In this document: piece by piece, positions 7,238-15,697 of the stretch
Numbering within the stretch: position 1 is the stretch's first letter
Layout of the letters: the number at the start of each line of letters is the position of its first letter
Assembly: GCF_008831035.1 (NCBI RefSeq)
Contig: NZ_WAJR01000020.1
Coordinates: 1 to 40,971, forward strand
DNA length: 40,971 bases
Direction of reading: 5' to 3'
Source: Ellagibacter isourolithinifaciens
Lineage (GTDB): Bacteria; Actinomycetota; Coriobacteriia; Coriobacteriales; Eggerthellaceae
Translations under genes and position numbers: made by a program
Notes under the pieces: generated by a model
The model's input: only the letters and a program-made list of their open reading frames with translations
Database searches by the model: none
Told to the model about the DNA's origin: nothing

Positions 7238-8629
7238 ATGGTGTTCGGAAAGAAGAAAGCAGACGCCGCGAGGGGTACGGCAAAGACCCTTGCCCCCATC
7301 CCCGGCAAAGCCTTCGGCGTCAGCGGCAAGCAGAAGAAGGCGACGGGAGCAGCACTCCCCGGCAAGGCGAGCGTTTCAGAAACCGACAGCCAGGACGGCA
7401 AGAAGAAAAATCGGCTGCTGCTCATCCTCGCAGCGATGGGCCCCGGCATCGTCACTGCCATGGCGGGCAACGACGCGGGCGGCATTTCGACGTACTCCAC
7501 GGCGGGCGCGAAGTTCGGCTTCACAACGCTGTGGGTCATCCCCATCATGTGCATCCTGCTCATCGTGGTGCAAACGACCGCAAGCCGCATGGGCGCGACC
7601 ACCGGCAAGGGCTTTGCTGCGCTCATCCGCGAGCGATTCGGCATTCGTCTCGCGGCACTGGCCATGTTCGCCCTGCTCGTCGGCAATGTTGCCACCACAT
7701 TCTCGGAGTTTGCCGGCATCGCATCGGGCATGGAGATGTTCGGTGTCTCGAAGTACGTCTCCGTTCCAATCGCCGCGGTGACGGTCTGGCTGCTCATCGT
7801 CGGCGGCAGTTACAAGCGCGTGCAGAACGTGTTTCTCGCGTTGTCGTTCGTCTTCGTGACCTATATCATCGCGGCAGTGCTCGCCCAGCCCGACTGGAAC
7901 GATGCTCTCACCTCGACCGTCGTTCCACAGGTTACAGGCGGCGTGAGCTGGATATCGCTCGTCATCGCGATGATCGGTACGACGATCGCCCCGTGGATGA
8001 TGTTCTTCACGCAAAGCAACGTCGTCGAGAAGGGCACTACGACCAACGAGCTCTTCGAGCAGAAGATCGACGCCGTATCGGGAACCATCGCCGCCTGCCT
8101 CGTCGCATGGTTCATCATCGTGACCACGGGAGCTGTGCTCTACCCGCAAGGCATCGAGGTCGACAGCGCCGAGGCGGCAGCACGCGCGCTCGCCCCGTTC
8201 GCCGGGCAATACGCCGAAGCGCTCTTCGCCATCGGCCTGGTCGCAGCCTCGTTCCTTGCAGCCTGCGTCTTGCCCCTCACCACGGCTTTCGTTATCTGCG
8301 AGGCATTCGGCTGGGAAGCAGGCGTGTCGTTCAAGTGGCGCGAAGCGCCCATGTTCAAGAGCATCTTCACGTTCGTCATCATCATAGGCGCCGTGGTCGT
8401 GCTCATCCCGAACGTCAACCTCATGGGAATCATGCTCACGGCCCAGTTTGTGAACGGCATCATCCTGCCCGTGCTCCTCGTGTTCATGGCCATCATCGCC
8501 TCGGACAAGCACATCATGGGGGCCTTCAAGTCGGGCCGCCTCTCGCAGATCCTCATCTGGGTGACGGTCGCCATCGTGACCGTGCTCACCGTCGCGCTCC
8601 TCGTGATGCAGGTGCTCGGCATCGAATAG
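7238..8629 (+). CDS. NRAMP-related Mg2+/divalent metal transporter (NRMT-like)
   Basis: 463 aa. A basic, low-complexity cytosolic N-terminus (about 1-57) precedes about 11 membrane helices of the SLC11/NRAMP fold. The diagnostic metal-site motifs differ from canonical MntH. The TM1 DPGN is replaced by GNDAGG (77-82), and the TM6 segment that normally reads MPHN is TIAPWM (249-254), so the soft-ligand methionine is lost. These substitutions are those expected of the NRMT clade, for which an Eggerthella lenta member has been characterised as a Mg2+ and Mn2+ transporter; assignment here is by motif. The gene follows the MgtE-N/CBS gene with a 3-nt gap, and its Shine-Dalgarno (GGAGATA) lies inside the upstream gene end, so the two are co-translated. 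Mn2+ or other divalent transport cannot be excluded. Confidence 0.85.
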   Translation: MVFGKKKADAARGTAKTLAPIPGKAFGVSGKQKKATGAALPGKASVSETDSQDGKKKNRLLLILAAMGPGIVTAMAGNDAGGISTYSTAGAKFGFTTLWVIPIMCILLIVVQTTASRMGATTGKGFAALIRERFGIRLAALAMFALLVGNVATTFSEFAGIASGMEMFGVSKYVSVPIAAVTVWLLIVGGSYKRVQNVFLALSFVFVTYIIAAVLAQPDWNDALTSTVVPQVTGGVSWISLVIAMIGTTIAPWMMFFTQSNVVEKGTTTNELFEQKIDAVSGTIAACLVAWFIIVTTGAVLYPQGIEVDSAEAAARALAPFAGQYAEALFAIGLVAASFLAACVLPLTTAFVICEAFGWEAGVSFKWREAPMFKSIFTFVIIIGAVVVLIPNVNLMGIMLTAQFVNGIILPVLLVFMAIIASDKHIMGAFKSGRLSQILIWVTVAIVTVLTVALLVMQVLGIE

Positions 8630-8953
8630 AGCGAGCGGCCCCGAGCAGGGACGTCAGGCGTACCAACTCATTTCTAGCAGAGCCCTTGCTTGCTCCCTTT
8701 GAGGCGAGAAGTTCCATCCCCGCAAGAAGTGAATCCCACCAATCGGGAAGGGCTGGCAGCGCAATTGCCATCGCACCGATATCTCGTTTAATAGGATTAT
8801 TTTTCGATAGAATTGTTCGCACTTTTAATATTCAGCTATAAGATTATTCTCCCTTACGCAGATAAAACAAGAATGGCGGCCCCCTCTCGGAAACCGCCAT
8901 TCTCGCATAGCCTTTGGGGCGCGCCCCTCAAGCCGCTATTTGCCAATGAGAAG
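8630..8953. other. 324-nt convergent intergenic region
   Basis: It lies between the end of the NRMT-like gene (plus) and the end of nhaC (minus). Apart from the nhaC terminator at 8864-8902 I see no gene. A minus-strand frame spanning 8586-8822 lacks a ribosome site and overlaps the transporter gene. No plus-strand terminator for the transporter operon is obvious. Confidence 0.5.
8864..8902 (-). terminator. Intrinsic terminator of the NhaC antiporter gene
   Basis: A perfect 9-bp stem GAATGGCGG/CCGCCATTC with a 14-nt loop is followed on the minus strand by TTGTTTT. It begins 51 nt after the stop codon. Confidence 0.85.
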
Positions 8954-10624
8954 CTATGCCGTCTCGCCCTTCTTCACGCCGAAATTCAGCTTGTGAAGCG
9001 TAATCACTGCAACGACGATGATGACCGCACCGAGCGCGAGCGAGATCCACGGATTGCCCGTGAAGCCAGCCACGATGTAGCCGATGAAGCACGTGATCAT
9101 AACGAGCGTCGCGTAGGGAATCTGCGTGGCAACGTGGCGCAGGTGGTTGCACTTTGCGCCCGCAGAGGAGAGGATCGTCGTATCGGATATCGGCGAGATG
9201 TGGTCGCCATAGACTGCACCTGCGAGCGTCGAGCCGACGGCCACGAGGAACAGCGGGTCGTCGGTGGGGAACACGCCGATCACAATGGGAAGGATAAGCG
9301 CGATCGTGCCCCAGGAAGTGCCCATGGCGAAGCCGATGAACGCCGCCACCAGGAAGATGATCGCAGGCAGAAGGGTAAGCCCCACGCCAAGCCCGTTCAA
9401 CACGCCGCTCACAAACTCGCCCGTTCCCAGCAGATGACGGCACAGGCCGCCCAAGCTCCATGCCAGAACGAGGATCATGATCGCGCCGACCATCGAGCGC
9501 ACGCCTTCGGAGATGCCTTCCACAAAACCCTCGAGCGTCGTGAGCTTACGGGGCAGGAACATCGCAGCCGAAACCACGAGCGCCACACAAGATCCGATGC
9601 ACAGGCCCGTCACCGGGTCCTCGCCGACAGCGGTAGCGAAGTCGACGCCCTCGAAGAAACCGCCCACGTACATCATGCCGAGAATCGAGAACACGATCAG
9701 CACGACAATGGGGACGATCAGGTCGAACACGCGGCCATTCTCGGAGATGTTGAGTCCCTTGTACTCGTCGATCGCGCCCGATGCTGCGTCGTCGATGTCG
9801 GCCTCCTCGGTCACAACCGAAGGCACGCCCGGATGATCGCCTTCGTATGCTTCGACGTTTTTCTCGGGAAGACGGGTCGTCGAAACCGCCGCAAGGGCGC
9901 TTCCCTCGCGCGGAATGTCGTCGACGTCGTGCCCCTGGGCGCAGGCTTCCTCAGCCGCGCGCATCGAACCGTAATCGAGCTTCGTGATCAGCATGAAGAA
10001 CACGAAGAAGACCGTGAGCAGGGCATAGAAGTTGTAAGGGATGGACTGAACGAACGTCGAGAAGCCGTCTTCTCCCAGATAGCCGCCCACGGCAACCGCC
10101 CAAGAAGAGACCGGCGCAATGATGCACACAGGCGCCGCCGTGGAGTCAATGATCCACGACAGTTTCTCGCGGCTGATATGGAAGCGGTCGGTGATGGGAC
10201 GCATGACCGCGCCGACCGTAAGACAGTTGAAGTAGTCGTCCACGAAGATGAGGATGCCGAGAACCGCCGTGAGAATCGAGGCGAGGCGCGCGTTCTTCAC
10301 GTGCTTCGACACCCATTCGGCGTAGGCGCGCGAGCCGCCGGCGATCGCGATGACCACCGTGAGCGCGCCCAATAAGGCAAGGAACAGCAGCAGCGCTCCG
10401 TTGTCGGCAATCTGCGTCGCCATCATTCGTGGAACCATGGTGAACGCCGCGATAAACTGATCGACGCCAACCCCCGCGAGAGTGAACTGGTAGATCACCA
10501 TGCCCATAAGTACGCCGATGGTGAGCGACGAGTACACTTCCTTGGTGATGAGCGCGAGCCCGAGCGCCAAAAGCGGCGGCACGATTGACCAAGCGCCCGT
10601 ACTGATAAGGTCGAAACCTTCCAC
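8954..10624 (-). CDS. nhaC: NhaC-family Na+/H+ antiporter
   Basis: 556 aa from a GTG at 10624, preferred because AAGGGG lies 5 nt upstream. The frame remains open to 10753, but that extension is hydrophilic and has no ribosome site. About 11-12 membrane helices are visible. Family hallmarks include FVDDYFNCLTVGAVMRPITD, STAAPVCIIAPVSSW, a GTSWGTIALILPI segment and YGDHISPISDTTI. A long acidic cytosolic loop (about 220-290) splits the two halves. It exchanges cytosolic Na+ for protons, aiding pH and sodium homeostasis. An inverted repeat CCTGCA-taat-TGCAGG (10656-10671) lies in the leader and could be an operator. Substrate variants of the IT superfamily (for example malate/lactate antiport) cannot be ruled out. 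Confidence 0.85.
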   Translation of the reverse strand: MEGFDLISTGAWSIVPPLLALGLALITKEVYSSLTIGVLMGMVIYQFTLAGVGVDQFIAAFTMVPRMMATQIADNGALLLFLALLGALTVVIAIAGGSRAYAEWVSKHVKNARLASILTAVLGILIFVDDYFNCLTVGAVMRPITDRFHISREKLSWIIDSTAAPVCIIAPVSSWAVAVGGYLGEDGFSTFVQSIPYNFYALLTVFFVFFMLITKLDYGSMRAAEEACAQGHDVDDIPREGSALAAVSTTRLPEKNVEAYEGDHPGVPSVVTEEADIDDAASGAIDEYKGLNISENGRVFDLIVPIVVLIVFSILGMMYVGGFFEGVDFATAVGEDPVTGLCIGSCVALVVSAAMFLPRKLTTLEGFVEGISEGVRSMVGAIMILVLAWSLGGLCRHLLGTGEFVSGVLNGLGVGLTLLPAIIFLVAAFIGFAMGTSWGTIALILPIVIGVFPTDDPLFLVAVGSTLAGAVYGDHISPISDTTILSSAGAKCNHLRHVATQIPYATLVMITCFIGYIVAGFTGNPWISLALGAVIIVVAVITLHKLNFGVKKGETA

Positions 10625-10655
10625 AGGAACCCCTTCGTTGTGAGCTGATACTTCC

Positions 10656-10671
10656 CCTGCATAATTGCAGG
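10656..10671. promoter_or_regulatory. Inverted repeat between nhaC and the cyclo-ligase gene
   Basis: The arms CCTGCA and TGCAGG are separated by TAAT, 32 nt upstream of the nhaC GTG. The size fits a dimeric repressor site or a small leader hairpin. No regulator can be named. Confidence 0.3.
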
Positions 10672-10755
10672 CCGTTTCAGTATGCCTTGATTTTTCGGCT
10701 GCGGGGTCCACATGTGCGTTTTTTTCGGAGAATGTAACAAGGTTTGCGAGCACTC

Positions 10756-10761
10756 TATACT
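10756..10761 (+). promoter_or_regulatory. -10 element positioned for a leaderless transcript
   Basis: TATACT ends 7 nt before the ATG at 10769, so transcription is expected to begin at or next to the start codon. A possible -35 (GTAACA, 4 of 6) lies about 17 nt upstream. No Shine-Dalgarno precedes the ATG, consistent with leaderless translation. Confidence 0.45.
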
Positions 10762-10768
10762 TGCAGGC

Positions 10769-11356
10769 ATGGATATGAAGGAAGAAACAAGGCGCCTCGT
10801 CATCGCGCGTCGTAACGCTATCCCCAGCGACGAGCGCATCGCTCGTAGCGAGAAGGCATGCGAAGAGCTCGAGCGGTACTTCGGCCGCACGGTTGCATCC
10901 GAGTCACGCATCGCCGCCTACCATGCGCTGGGAAGCGAGGTGGACATCGCCCCGTTCGCGAAAAGCGTCCGCTTGCATGGGTGGACCTGCGCCTTTCCCG
11001 TCATGATGCGAGACGATAACGACGCCAAGGCCCGCATGACGTTTTGGGATGTCCCCCTCGACGGCACGCGGCGCGCCTTCTTCGACAAACCCGCCCGCGC
11101 CGTGACCCCCGACGATCCCTCACTTGCCGATTGCATGCCATGCGATCCGCGCGAGATCGACGCCGTTGTCGTTCCGATGGTCGCCTTCGATGCGGGCAAC
11201 ATGCGCCTCGGCTATGGCGGCGGCAACTACGACCGCTTCCTGCGCGAGCTTCGAAGCGACGCTGCCGTGTGCGGCATCGCCTTTCGAGAACAAGAAGTCA
11301 AGGCTGTGCCGACCGAGCCGCACGATCTCGCCTTGCCGAAGATCATCGTCGCCTAA
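10769..11356 (+). CDS. 5-formyltetrahydrofolate cyclo-ligase
   Basis: 195 aa, standard for the family. It converts 5-formyl-THF to 5,10-methenyl-THF with ATP in the cytosol, recycling a folate storage form. The Mg-ATP/substrate signature GYGGGNYDR is at about 148-156, preceded by VVVPMVAFD. The N-terminal KEETRRLVIARRNAI fits the usual R/K-rich opening. I chose the ATG at 10769 rather than the open frame from 10712, because the longer version adds a Cys-rich stretch unlike the family. The TATACT just upstream suggests a leaderless mRNA. It is divergent from nhaC and stands alone. Confidence 0.9.
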   Translation: MDMKEETRRLVIARRNAIPSDERIARSEKACEELERYFGRTVASESRIAAYHALGSEVDIAPFAKSVRLHGWTCAFPVMMRDDNDAKARMTFWDVPLDGTRRAFFDKPARAVTPDDPSLADCMPCDPREIDAVVVPMVAFDAGNMRLGYGGGNYDRFLRELRSDAAVCGIAFREQEVKAVPTEPHDLALPKIIVA

Positions 11357-11364
11357 ACACAAGA

Positions 11365-11390
11365 GGAGACCGCCGAAACGAACGGTCTCC
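11365..11390. terminator. Hairpin between the cyclo-ligase and symporter genes
   Basis: A perfect 8-bp stem GGAGACCG/CGGTCTCC has a 10-nt loop and lies just after the cyclo-ligase stop. Neither strand has a clear T tract, so it is a weak terminator candidate for the two converging genes. Confidence 0.45.
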
Positions 11391-11488
11391 CCTTCCAAAA
11401 TCAACTTGAAGCGCGCGCCCTTCAGCAGGGGCCTTCAGCAGGCATTCGACAGCGGGAGCTCGAAAGCGTGGCTTCGCAAGCGAGAAGG

Positions 11489-13063
11489 CTATTCCGCAGA
11501 AGCCGCTTTCGCTTCCTTTTCCTTTTGCAAATGCAGTTCGCGGACGTACTCGCGATCGATTGCACCCTCCGCGCTCGGCGGGTTCACGTTGAAGGGCACC
11601 GGCTTGGTGACAAGGCTCACCAGCGGCACGATGACAAGCGAGAGTATCATCGCGATGGCACCGCAGTTGATGGGGCTCGCGATAAGCGGCGTGCCCACGA
11701 ATCCCATGATCATGTTGCCGGTCGTGAGACCCACACCCACGATAAAGCTCGCCCATACGGCGGCCTTCGACACGCGGCCCCAGTAGAGGCCCCACAGGAA
11801 GGGACCGAGGAATGCGCCGGCGAGCGCGCCCCACGAGATGCCCATGAGCTGTGCGATAAACGTAATCGAGGAGTGGTACTGCACAAGCGCGAGGGCCGCC
11901 GAGATCACGATGAACACGATGATGAGCACGCGCATCGTTGAGAGCTGTCCCTTCTCGCTCATATTCTTCACGACGTTACCCTTGAGCACATCGAGCGTCA
12001 GCGTCGAGGAGGACGTGAGCACGAGCGAGGACAAGGTCGACATGGAAGCGGAAAGCACGAGCACGATGACGATGCCGATGAGCAGATCAGGCAGGGTAGA
12101 GAGCATCGTGGGGATGATTGAGTCGTAGATAGGCTGACCGTTCGCTCCCATCTCGACCTGGCCGGAATACAGGCGACCAAACCCACCCAAAAAGTAGCTG
12201 CCGCCCGCGACCACGAAGGCGAACAGCGTCGAGATGATAGCACCCTGTTTCACCGCGGGGCCGCTCTTGATGGCGTAGAACTTCTGCACCATCTGGGGAA
12301 GTCCCCAAGTGCCAAGACTCGTAAGAATGCACACACCCAAAAGGTTCAGCGGGTCGGGGCCGAACATGCTCACGAACGGGCCCGCCATGTCAGGCGCCAA
12401 ATCGGAGGACATCTGCGAAAGCTCGGTGATTGCGGGCATAAAGCCGCCGTTGTTGAACAGGACGGCCACAATGACGGCGATGATGCCGACCAGCATGACG
12501 ATTCCCTGCAGAAAGTCGTTCATCACCGTGGCCATGTAGCCGCCAACTACGACGTAGATGCAGGTCACAACTGCCATGCCGATAACGCACCACTCGTAGG
12601 GCAAGCCGAACGCCATACCGAACAAACGGGACAGGCCGTTGTAGACGCTCGCCGTGTAGGGGATGAGGAAGACGAAAATGATGGCCGCGGCGGCAACGCG
12701 CAGGGCCTTCGAATCATAGCGGAGGCCGAAGAACTCCGGCATCGTGGTAGCGCCTAGGCGATGCGTCATCTCGCGCGTGCGCGGGCCGAGCACCCACCAA
12801 GCAAGCAGGCTACCGAGAATCGCGTTGGTGATTCCCGCCCAGAATGCGGCGATGCCGTATTTCCACCCGAACTGACCAGCGTACCCGACAAAGACGACAG
12901 CCGAGAAGTAGCTCGTGCCGAACGCGAAGGCGCTCATCCAAGGGCCAACGCTTCGCCCGCCGAGCACGAAGCCGTCAACGCTTGCCGTCGAACGGCGGCA
13001 GTAGATGCCCACGCCCACGGCAACGCCGATGAAAATGAGCACCATGCATAGTTTTGCGATCAT
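11489..13063 (-). CDS. Sodium:solute symporter (SSS/PutP-PanF family)
   Basis: 524 aa with about 13 hydrophobic helices, typical of the LeuT-fold SSS family. Landmarks are FVLGGRSVGPWMSAFAFG (about 32-49), FWAGITNAILGSLLAWW, the GGYMATVMNDFLQGIVM segment in the Na+ site region, and a helix-8 stretch VLSASMSTLSSLVLTSSS. Such proteins import proline, pantothenate, carboxylates or sugars together with Na+; the substrate cannot be read from sequence. It may use the Na+ gradient maintained by the nearby NhaC antiporter (inference). A parS-like site lies in its upstream region at 13089-13104. Confidence 0.85.
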   Translation of the reverse strand: MIAKLCMVLIFIGVAVGVGIYCRRSTASVDGFVLGGRSVGPWMSAFAFGTSYFSAVVFVGYAGQFGWKYGIAAFWAGITNAILGSLLAWWVLGPRTREMTHRLGATTMPEFFGLRYDSKALRVAAAAIIFVFLIPYTASVYNGLSRLFGMAFGLPYEWCVIGMAVVTCIYVVVGGYMATVMNDFLQGIVMLVGIIAVIVAVLFNNGGFMPAITELSQMSSDLAPDMAGPFVSMFGPDPLNLLGVCILTSLGTWGLPQMVQKFYAIKSGPAVKQGAIISTLFAFVVAGGSYFLGGFGRLYSGQVEMGANGQPIYDSIIPTMLSTLPDLLIGIVIVLVLSASMSTLSSLVLTSSSTLTLDVLKGNVVKNMSEKGQLSTMRVLIIVFIVISAALALVQYHSSITFIAQLMGISWGALAGAFLGPFLWGLYWGRVSKAAVWASFIVGVGLTTGNMIMGFVGTPLIASPINCGAIAMILSLVIVPLVSLVTKPVPFNVNPPSAEGAIDREYVRELHLQKEKEAKAASAE

Positions 13064-13088
13064 TGCTGTTTCCTAACGATTCTCAAAG

Positions 13089-13104
13089 GGTTTCACGTGA
13101 AACG
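13089..13104. promoter_or_regulatory. parS: parS-like centromere site 1
   Basis: The perfect 14-nt palindrome GTTTCACGTGAAAC is present. The outer pair is G/G instead of T/A, so 14 of 16 positions match the ParB site. It lies about 18.6 kb left of the oriC candidate. Confidence 0.75.
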
Positions 13105-13345
13105 TTTTCCTTTACCGAGTTTGAACAGGGAAAACATGGGAGGCGCACACGACGCGAGACTTTCCTTGCCAACCTGCGCGCCCATGCGCGCAACAAGCCA
13201 GGCCTCGTGTGCTAGAGATATCGATAGGAATAATAATAGTAGAGGGGTGCAGAAAAGACATCGGTCGCAGCCGATGCAACAGTGTGCGCAATATGTCCCT
13301 CACCAAAATTCATGCGGCTACTTTATCACACTATAGCGCTCGGAA

Positions 13346-13374
13346 AGGCGGGGAAATCGAAAACCCGCCTTTTT
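13346..13374. terminator. Hairpin with T tract, orientation uncertain
   Basis: A perfect 7-bp stem AGGCGGG/CCCGCCT. The longer T tract (TTTTT) is on the plus strand, where no gene is seen. On the minus strand it would follow the DUF2798 gene with only TTT. Confidence 0.5.
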
Positions 13375-13439
13375 GAGCGAGGTTTGCCCACCGACGCACA
13401 GCCCCTCTCTCTGCCGCGCGCGGGAACAGCCACGCAACA

Positions 13440-14018
13440 TCAGAACTTCTCGCTAAACACCAAACGGTACATCTTCCTTGCCAGAGGACCGACAAGCGCC
13501 ACATTTGCGGCAAGAGCAGCAGGAAGAGTTGTCACGTACGTGAAAGCCCACAGCGGCAGCAGGTCTTGCGAGATGCCAACAGACAGGAGAGAAGCGAAGA
13601 ACGTCATGAAGGGAACCATTGCGTTGACCTTGCAAAACGGAATGATATGCGAGGCGATCCATCCAGAAGGAGACGCTATTTTCCGAACAAGCGGCATCAG
13701 CACGCGCTTCGCAATGACATCGCCAATCGTAAGGGAGACAGCAAACGCGATCGGCCAGCGAAGAAGCATTCCGGAAAGCCAGTCGAAAAGGGTGAAATTG
13801 AACCAGGTGTGCAATGCAGTGTTATACAGGCTCATGAGCGTTACCATGCCGCCCGTCATGAACAGCGTAAAGGCAAGCTGCTTGTGAAGCGGCCGTTTTT
13901 TCGTGGAGGGTTTTGCAACAGCGACATCACCTGTCGCATTTTCGTCAACATCAGGTGCGGGAACAGGAACAGCGGCGCCAAGGCGCACACTGCTTGAAGG
14001 CATGCTCAAGTCAGTCAT
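13440..14018 (-). CDS. Tandem DUF2798-like four-helix membrane protein
   Basis: 192 aa. A hydrophilic N-terminus (about 1-45) precedes four membrane helices arranged as two similar halves (about 46-118 and 130-190). Each half has a helix beginning FTLFMTGGMV or PFMTFFASLL and a second helix ending in a P-L-(V/A)-R-K motif (MPLVRKI, GPLARKM). This resembles two DUF2798 units in one chain. Function is unknown. It has no co-directional partner within 200 nt, and the ribosome site (GAGAG about 10 nt before the ATG) is weak. Confidence 0.65.
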   Translation of the reverse strand: MTDLSMPSSSVRLGAAVPVPAPDVDENATGDVAVAKPSTKKRPLHKQLAFTLFMTGGMVTLMSLYNTALHTWFNFTLFDWLSGMLLRWPIAFAVSLTIGDVIAKRVLMPLVRKIASPSGWIASHIIPFCKVNAMVPFMTFFASLLSVGISQDLLPLWAFTYVTTLPAALAANVALVGPLARKMYRLVFSEKF

Positions 14019-14152
14019 GTGCGTACATCTCTCTTAATCTTCAGTTGGGTGGATTTCGATTCTTAGAATACCAGAGCGCAAATCAGATGAGAGCGATTCA
14101 CGAAACAGCCTGATTCGTCGCGGCAAACGGGGCGATGCGGGAAATCAACGGA

Positions 14153-14200
14153 AAAGACCCCGCCGCTCGCCATCGGTAAACGGCGTGCGACGAGGTCTTT
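14153..14200 (-). terminator. Probable terminator of paaK
   Basis: AAAGACC/GGTCTTT arms enclose an inner CGCCG/CGGCG stem. On the minus strand TTTTCC follows. The hairpin lies 36 nt after the paaK stop. Confidence 0.6.
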
Positions 14201-14235
14201 CGTAATCAATAAAAGAAACTATTCGATCCTACCCT

Positions 14236-15477
14236 TTAGTAACGGCTGTCGAAGATGCGCTTGGTCTTCTTCTCGCTACGCGGCAACTCGCCGATGGGCA
14301 CGCCCTTCGCCTCGGGGGTGCAGCCGATCTTCGCCTTGAAGATCGCCTCGAGCTCGCGCTCGCACTTATCGCGGTCCTCGCCCGTAAGCGCAGTCTCGAA
14401 CAGGAGCGTGATAACATCGCGGCCGTTAATCGCCTCGATCATCATCTGGTACTCGGACGAGGTGCCCTCCGTGAAGTTGATGACTTCCTCGATCTGCGCG
14501 GGGAACATATTGCATCCCTTCACCTTCACCATGTCGTCGGTGCGGCCGACGATGGTGTCGATACGCGGGTGATGGCTACCGTATTCGCAGGTGCAGGCAC
14601 CGGGAATGATACGTGAAAGGTCGTGCGTGCGGTAGCGGATGAGCGGCGCGCCCTGCTTGCGCAGCGTGGTGAGAACGATTTCCCCCACCTCTCCGTCGGG
14701 CAGCACCTCGCCCGTCTTCGGGTCGACGATCTCCACGTACACGAAGTCTTCCCAAACATGCATACCGTGGTGAGCCTCGCAGGAGATGCCGATGCCCGGG
14801 CCGTAAATCTCGGTCAGGCCATAGATATCGAAGATTTCGATGCCCAGCTCGTTCGCGATGCGGTGACGCATCTTCTCGCCCCAGCGCTCGGAACCGATAA
14901 CGCCCTTCTTCAGGTCGAGCTTGTCGCGCAGGCCGCGCGTGGATATTTCCTCGGCGAGCAGAAGCGCATAGCTCGACGTGCCGGTGATGACCGTGGAATG
15001 CAAGTCCTGCATCATCTTAAGCTGCTTCTCGGTGTTGCCGGGACCCATCGGAATCGCCATGGCACCTAAGCGCTCGCAGCCAAGCTGAAAGCCGATACCC
15101 GCGGTCCACAGGCCGTAACCTGGGGTAATCTGGATGCGGTCGAGATTGGTGATGCCCGCGGTTCGGTAGCAGCGCTCGAACTGGATTGCCCAATCGGTCA
15201 CATCCTGGGCAGTGTAGGGAATGATGACCGGCGTGCCCGTCGTACCCGAAGAACTGTGGATGCGCACGACTTCCTCATCGGGAACCGCCTGAAGCCCAAG
15301 CGGATACACGCGGCGAAGGTCGTCCTTTTCCGAGAAGGGAAGCTTCTCGAAATCCTCCTGCGTGCGCACGTCAGAGGGATCGATGTCCTTGAATTTCTCA
15401 GCGTAAAAGGGAGAGCAATCTTTGATGGTGGAAAGCTTGGTGGTAATGAGCTTGAGTTGCTCGTCGGTCATTTGCAT
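14236..15477 (-). CDS. paaK: Phenylacetate-CoA ligase / aryl-acid CoA ligase
   Basis: 413 aa from the ATG at 15477, with AGAGGA upstream; the frame stays open 17 codons further but without a ribosome site. It activates phenylacetate or a related aryl acetate with ATP and CoA, giving the acyl-CoA, AMP and PPi. The adenylation P-loop HSSSGTTGTP lies near residue 75. YGLTEIYGPG, a RYRTHD motif and VGRTDDMVKVKGCNMFP mark the AMP-binding and hinge regions, with the C-terminal AMP-binding_C_2 domain following. The iorAB genes lie just upstream on the same strand. Together they suggest fermentation of aromatic amino acids (arylpyruvate to aryl-acetyl-CoA to aryl acetate). It has its own promoter and a 215-nt leader. 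Confidence 0.92.
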   Translation of the reverse strand: MQMTDEQLKLITTKLSTIKDCSPFYAEKFKDIDPSDVRTQEDFEKLPFSEKDDLRRVYPLGLQAVPDEEVVRIHSSSGTTGTPVIIPYTAQDVTDWAIQFERCYRTAGITNLDRIQITPGYGLWTAGIGFQLGCERLGAMAIPMGPGNTEKQLKMMQDLHSTVITGTSSYALLLAEEISTRGLRDKLDLKKGVIGSERWGEKMRHRIANELGIEIFDIYGLTEIYGPGIGISCEAHHGMHVWEDFVYVEIVDPKTGEVLPDGEVGEIVLTTLRKQGAPLIRYRTHDLSRIIPGACTCEYGSHHPRIDTIVGRTDDMVKVKGCNMFPAQIEEVINFTEGTSSEYQMMIEAINGRDVITLLFETALTGEDRDKCERELEAIFKAKIGCTPEAKGVPIGELPRSEKKTKRIFDSRY

Positions 15478-15593
15478 GATGGTCCTCTTCTCATGACATG
15501 GTCGCATTTCGACGCGATCGAAATGCATTGCGGCGCAGCAAATGCTGCAAAACTGAGAGGCGCTTCAAGATCGTTGCGAAAATAGCCCAGAAT

Positions 15594-15623
15594 GCTTTAA
15601 GGCTCGCTTACGAGTCTTGAAGC
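15594..15623 (-). promoter_or_regulatory. Hairpin immediately after the uORF in the paaK leader
   Basis: The outer arms GCTTTAAG and CTTGAAGC have one non-Watson-Crick position, and an inner CTCG/CGAG closes a 4-nt loop. On the minus strand it begins at the uORF stop codon. No long T tract follows, so it may be an attenuator or pausing hairpin rather than a full terminator. Confidence 0.35.
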
Positions 15624-15691
15624 TAGAGCCATCGACCAGCCAACGCGTTGCGCGCGGCTACGGAAAGGAGGATGTCGGCTGAGTTCGTCAT
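15623..15691 (-). CDS. Candidate leaderless upstream ORF (22 aa) in the paaK leader
   Basis: The ATG is 7 nt downstream of a TACAAT -10, where transcription would start. The ORF encodes 22 aa beginning MTNSADILLSV and ending AGRWL, followed by TAG. The start coincides with the predicted transcript 5' end and the stop abuts a hairpin, as in leader-peptide attenuators. The single Trp codon near the end is suggestive given the indolepyruvate theme next door, but one codon proves nothing. It could be chance. Confidence 0.3.
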   Translation of the reverse strand: MTNSADILLSVAARNALAGRWL

Positions 15692-15697
15692 AAGCCC

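Larger units (their letters stand above)
13064..13439. other. 376-nt intergenic region with parS-like site and hairpins
   Basis: It lies upstream of the SSS gene and downstream of the DUF2798 gene. It contains the parS-like site (13089-13104), a small hairpin CATCGG/CCGATG (13259-13276) and a terminator-like hairpin (13346-13374). No coding sequence is supported. Confidence 0.6.

Noticed and set aside
8586-8822. 78-codon minus-strand frame between the NRMT-like gene and nhaC
   Set aside because: It overlaps the transporter coding region, has no ribosome site and no recognisable domain.
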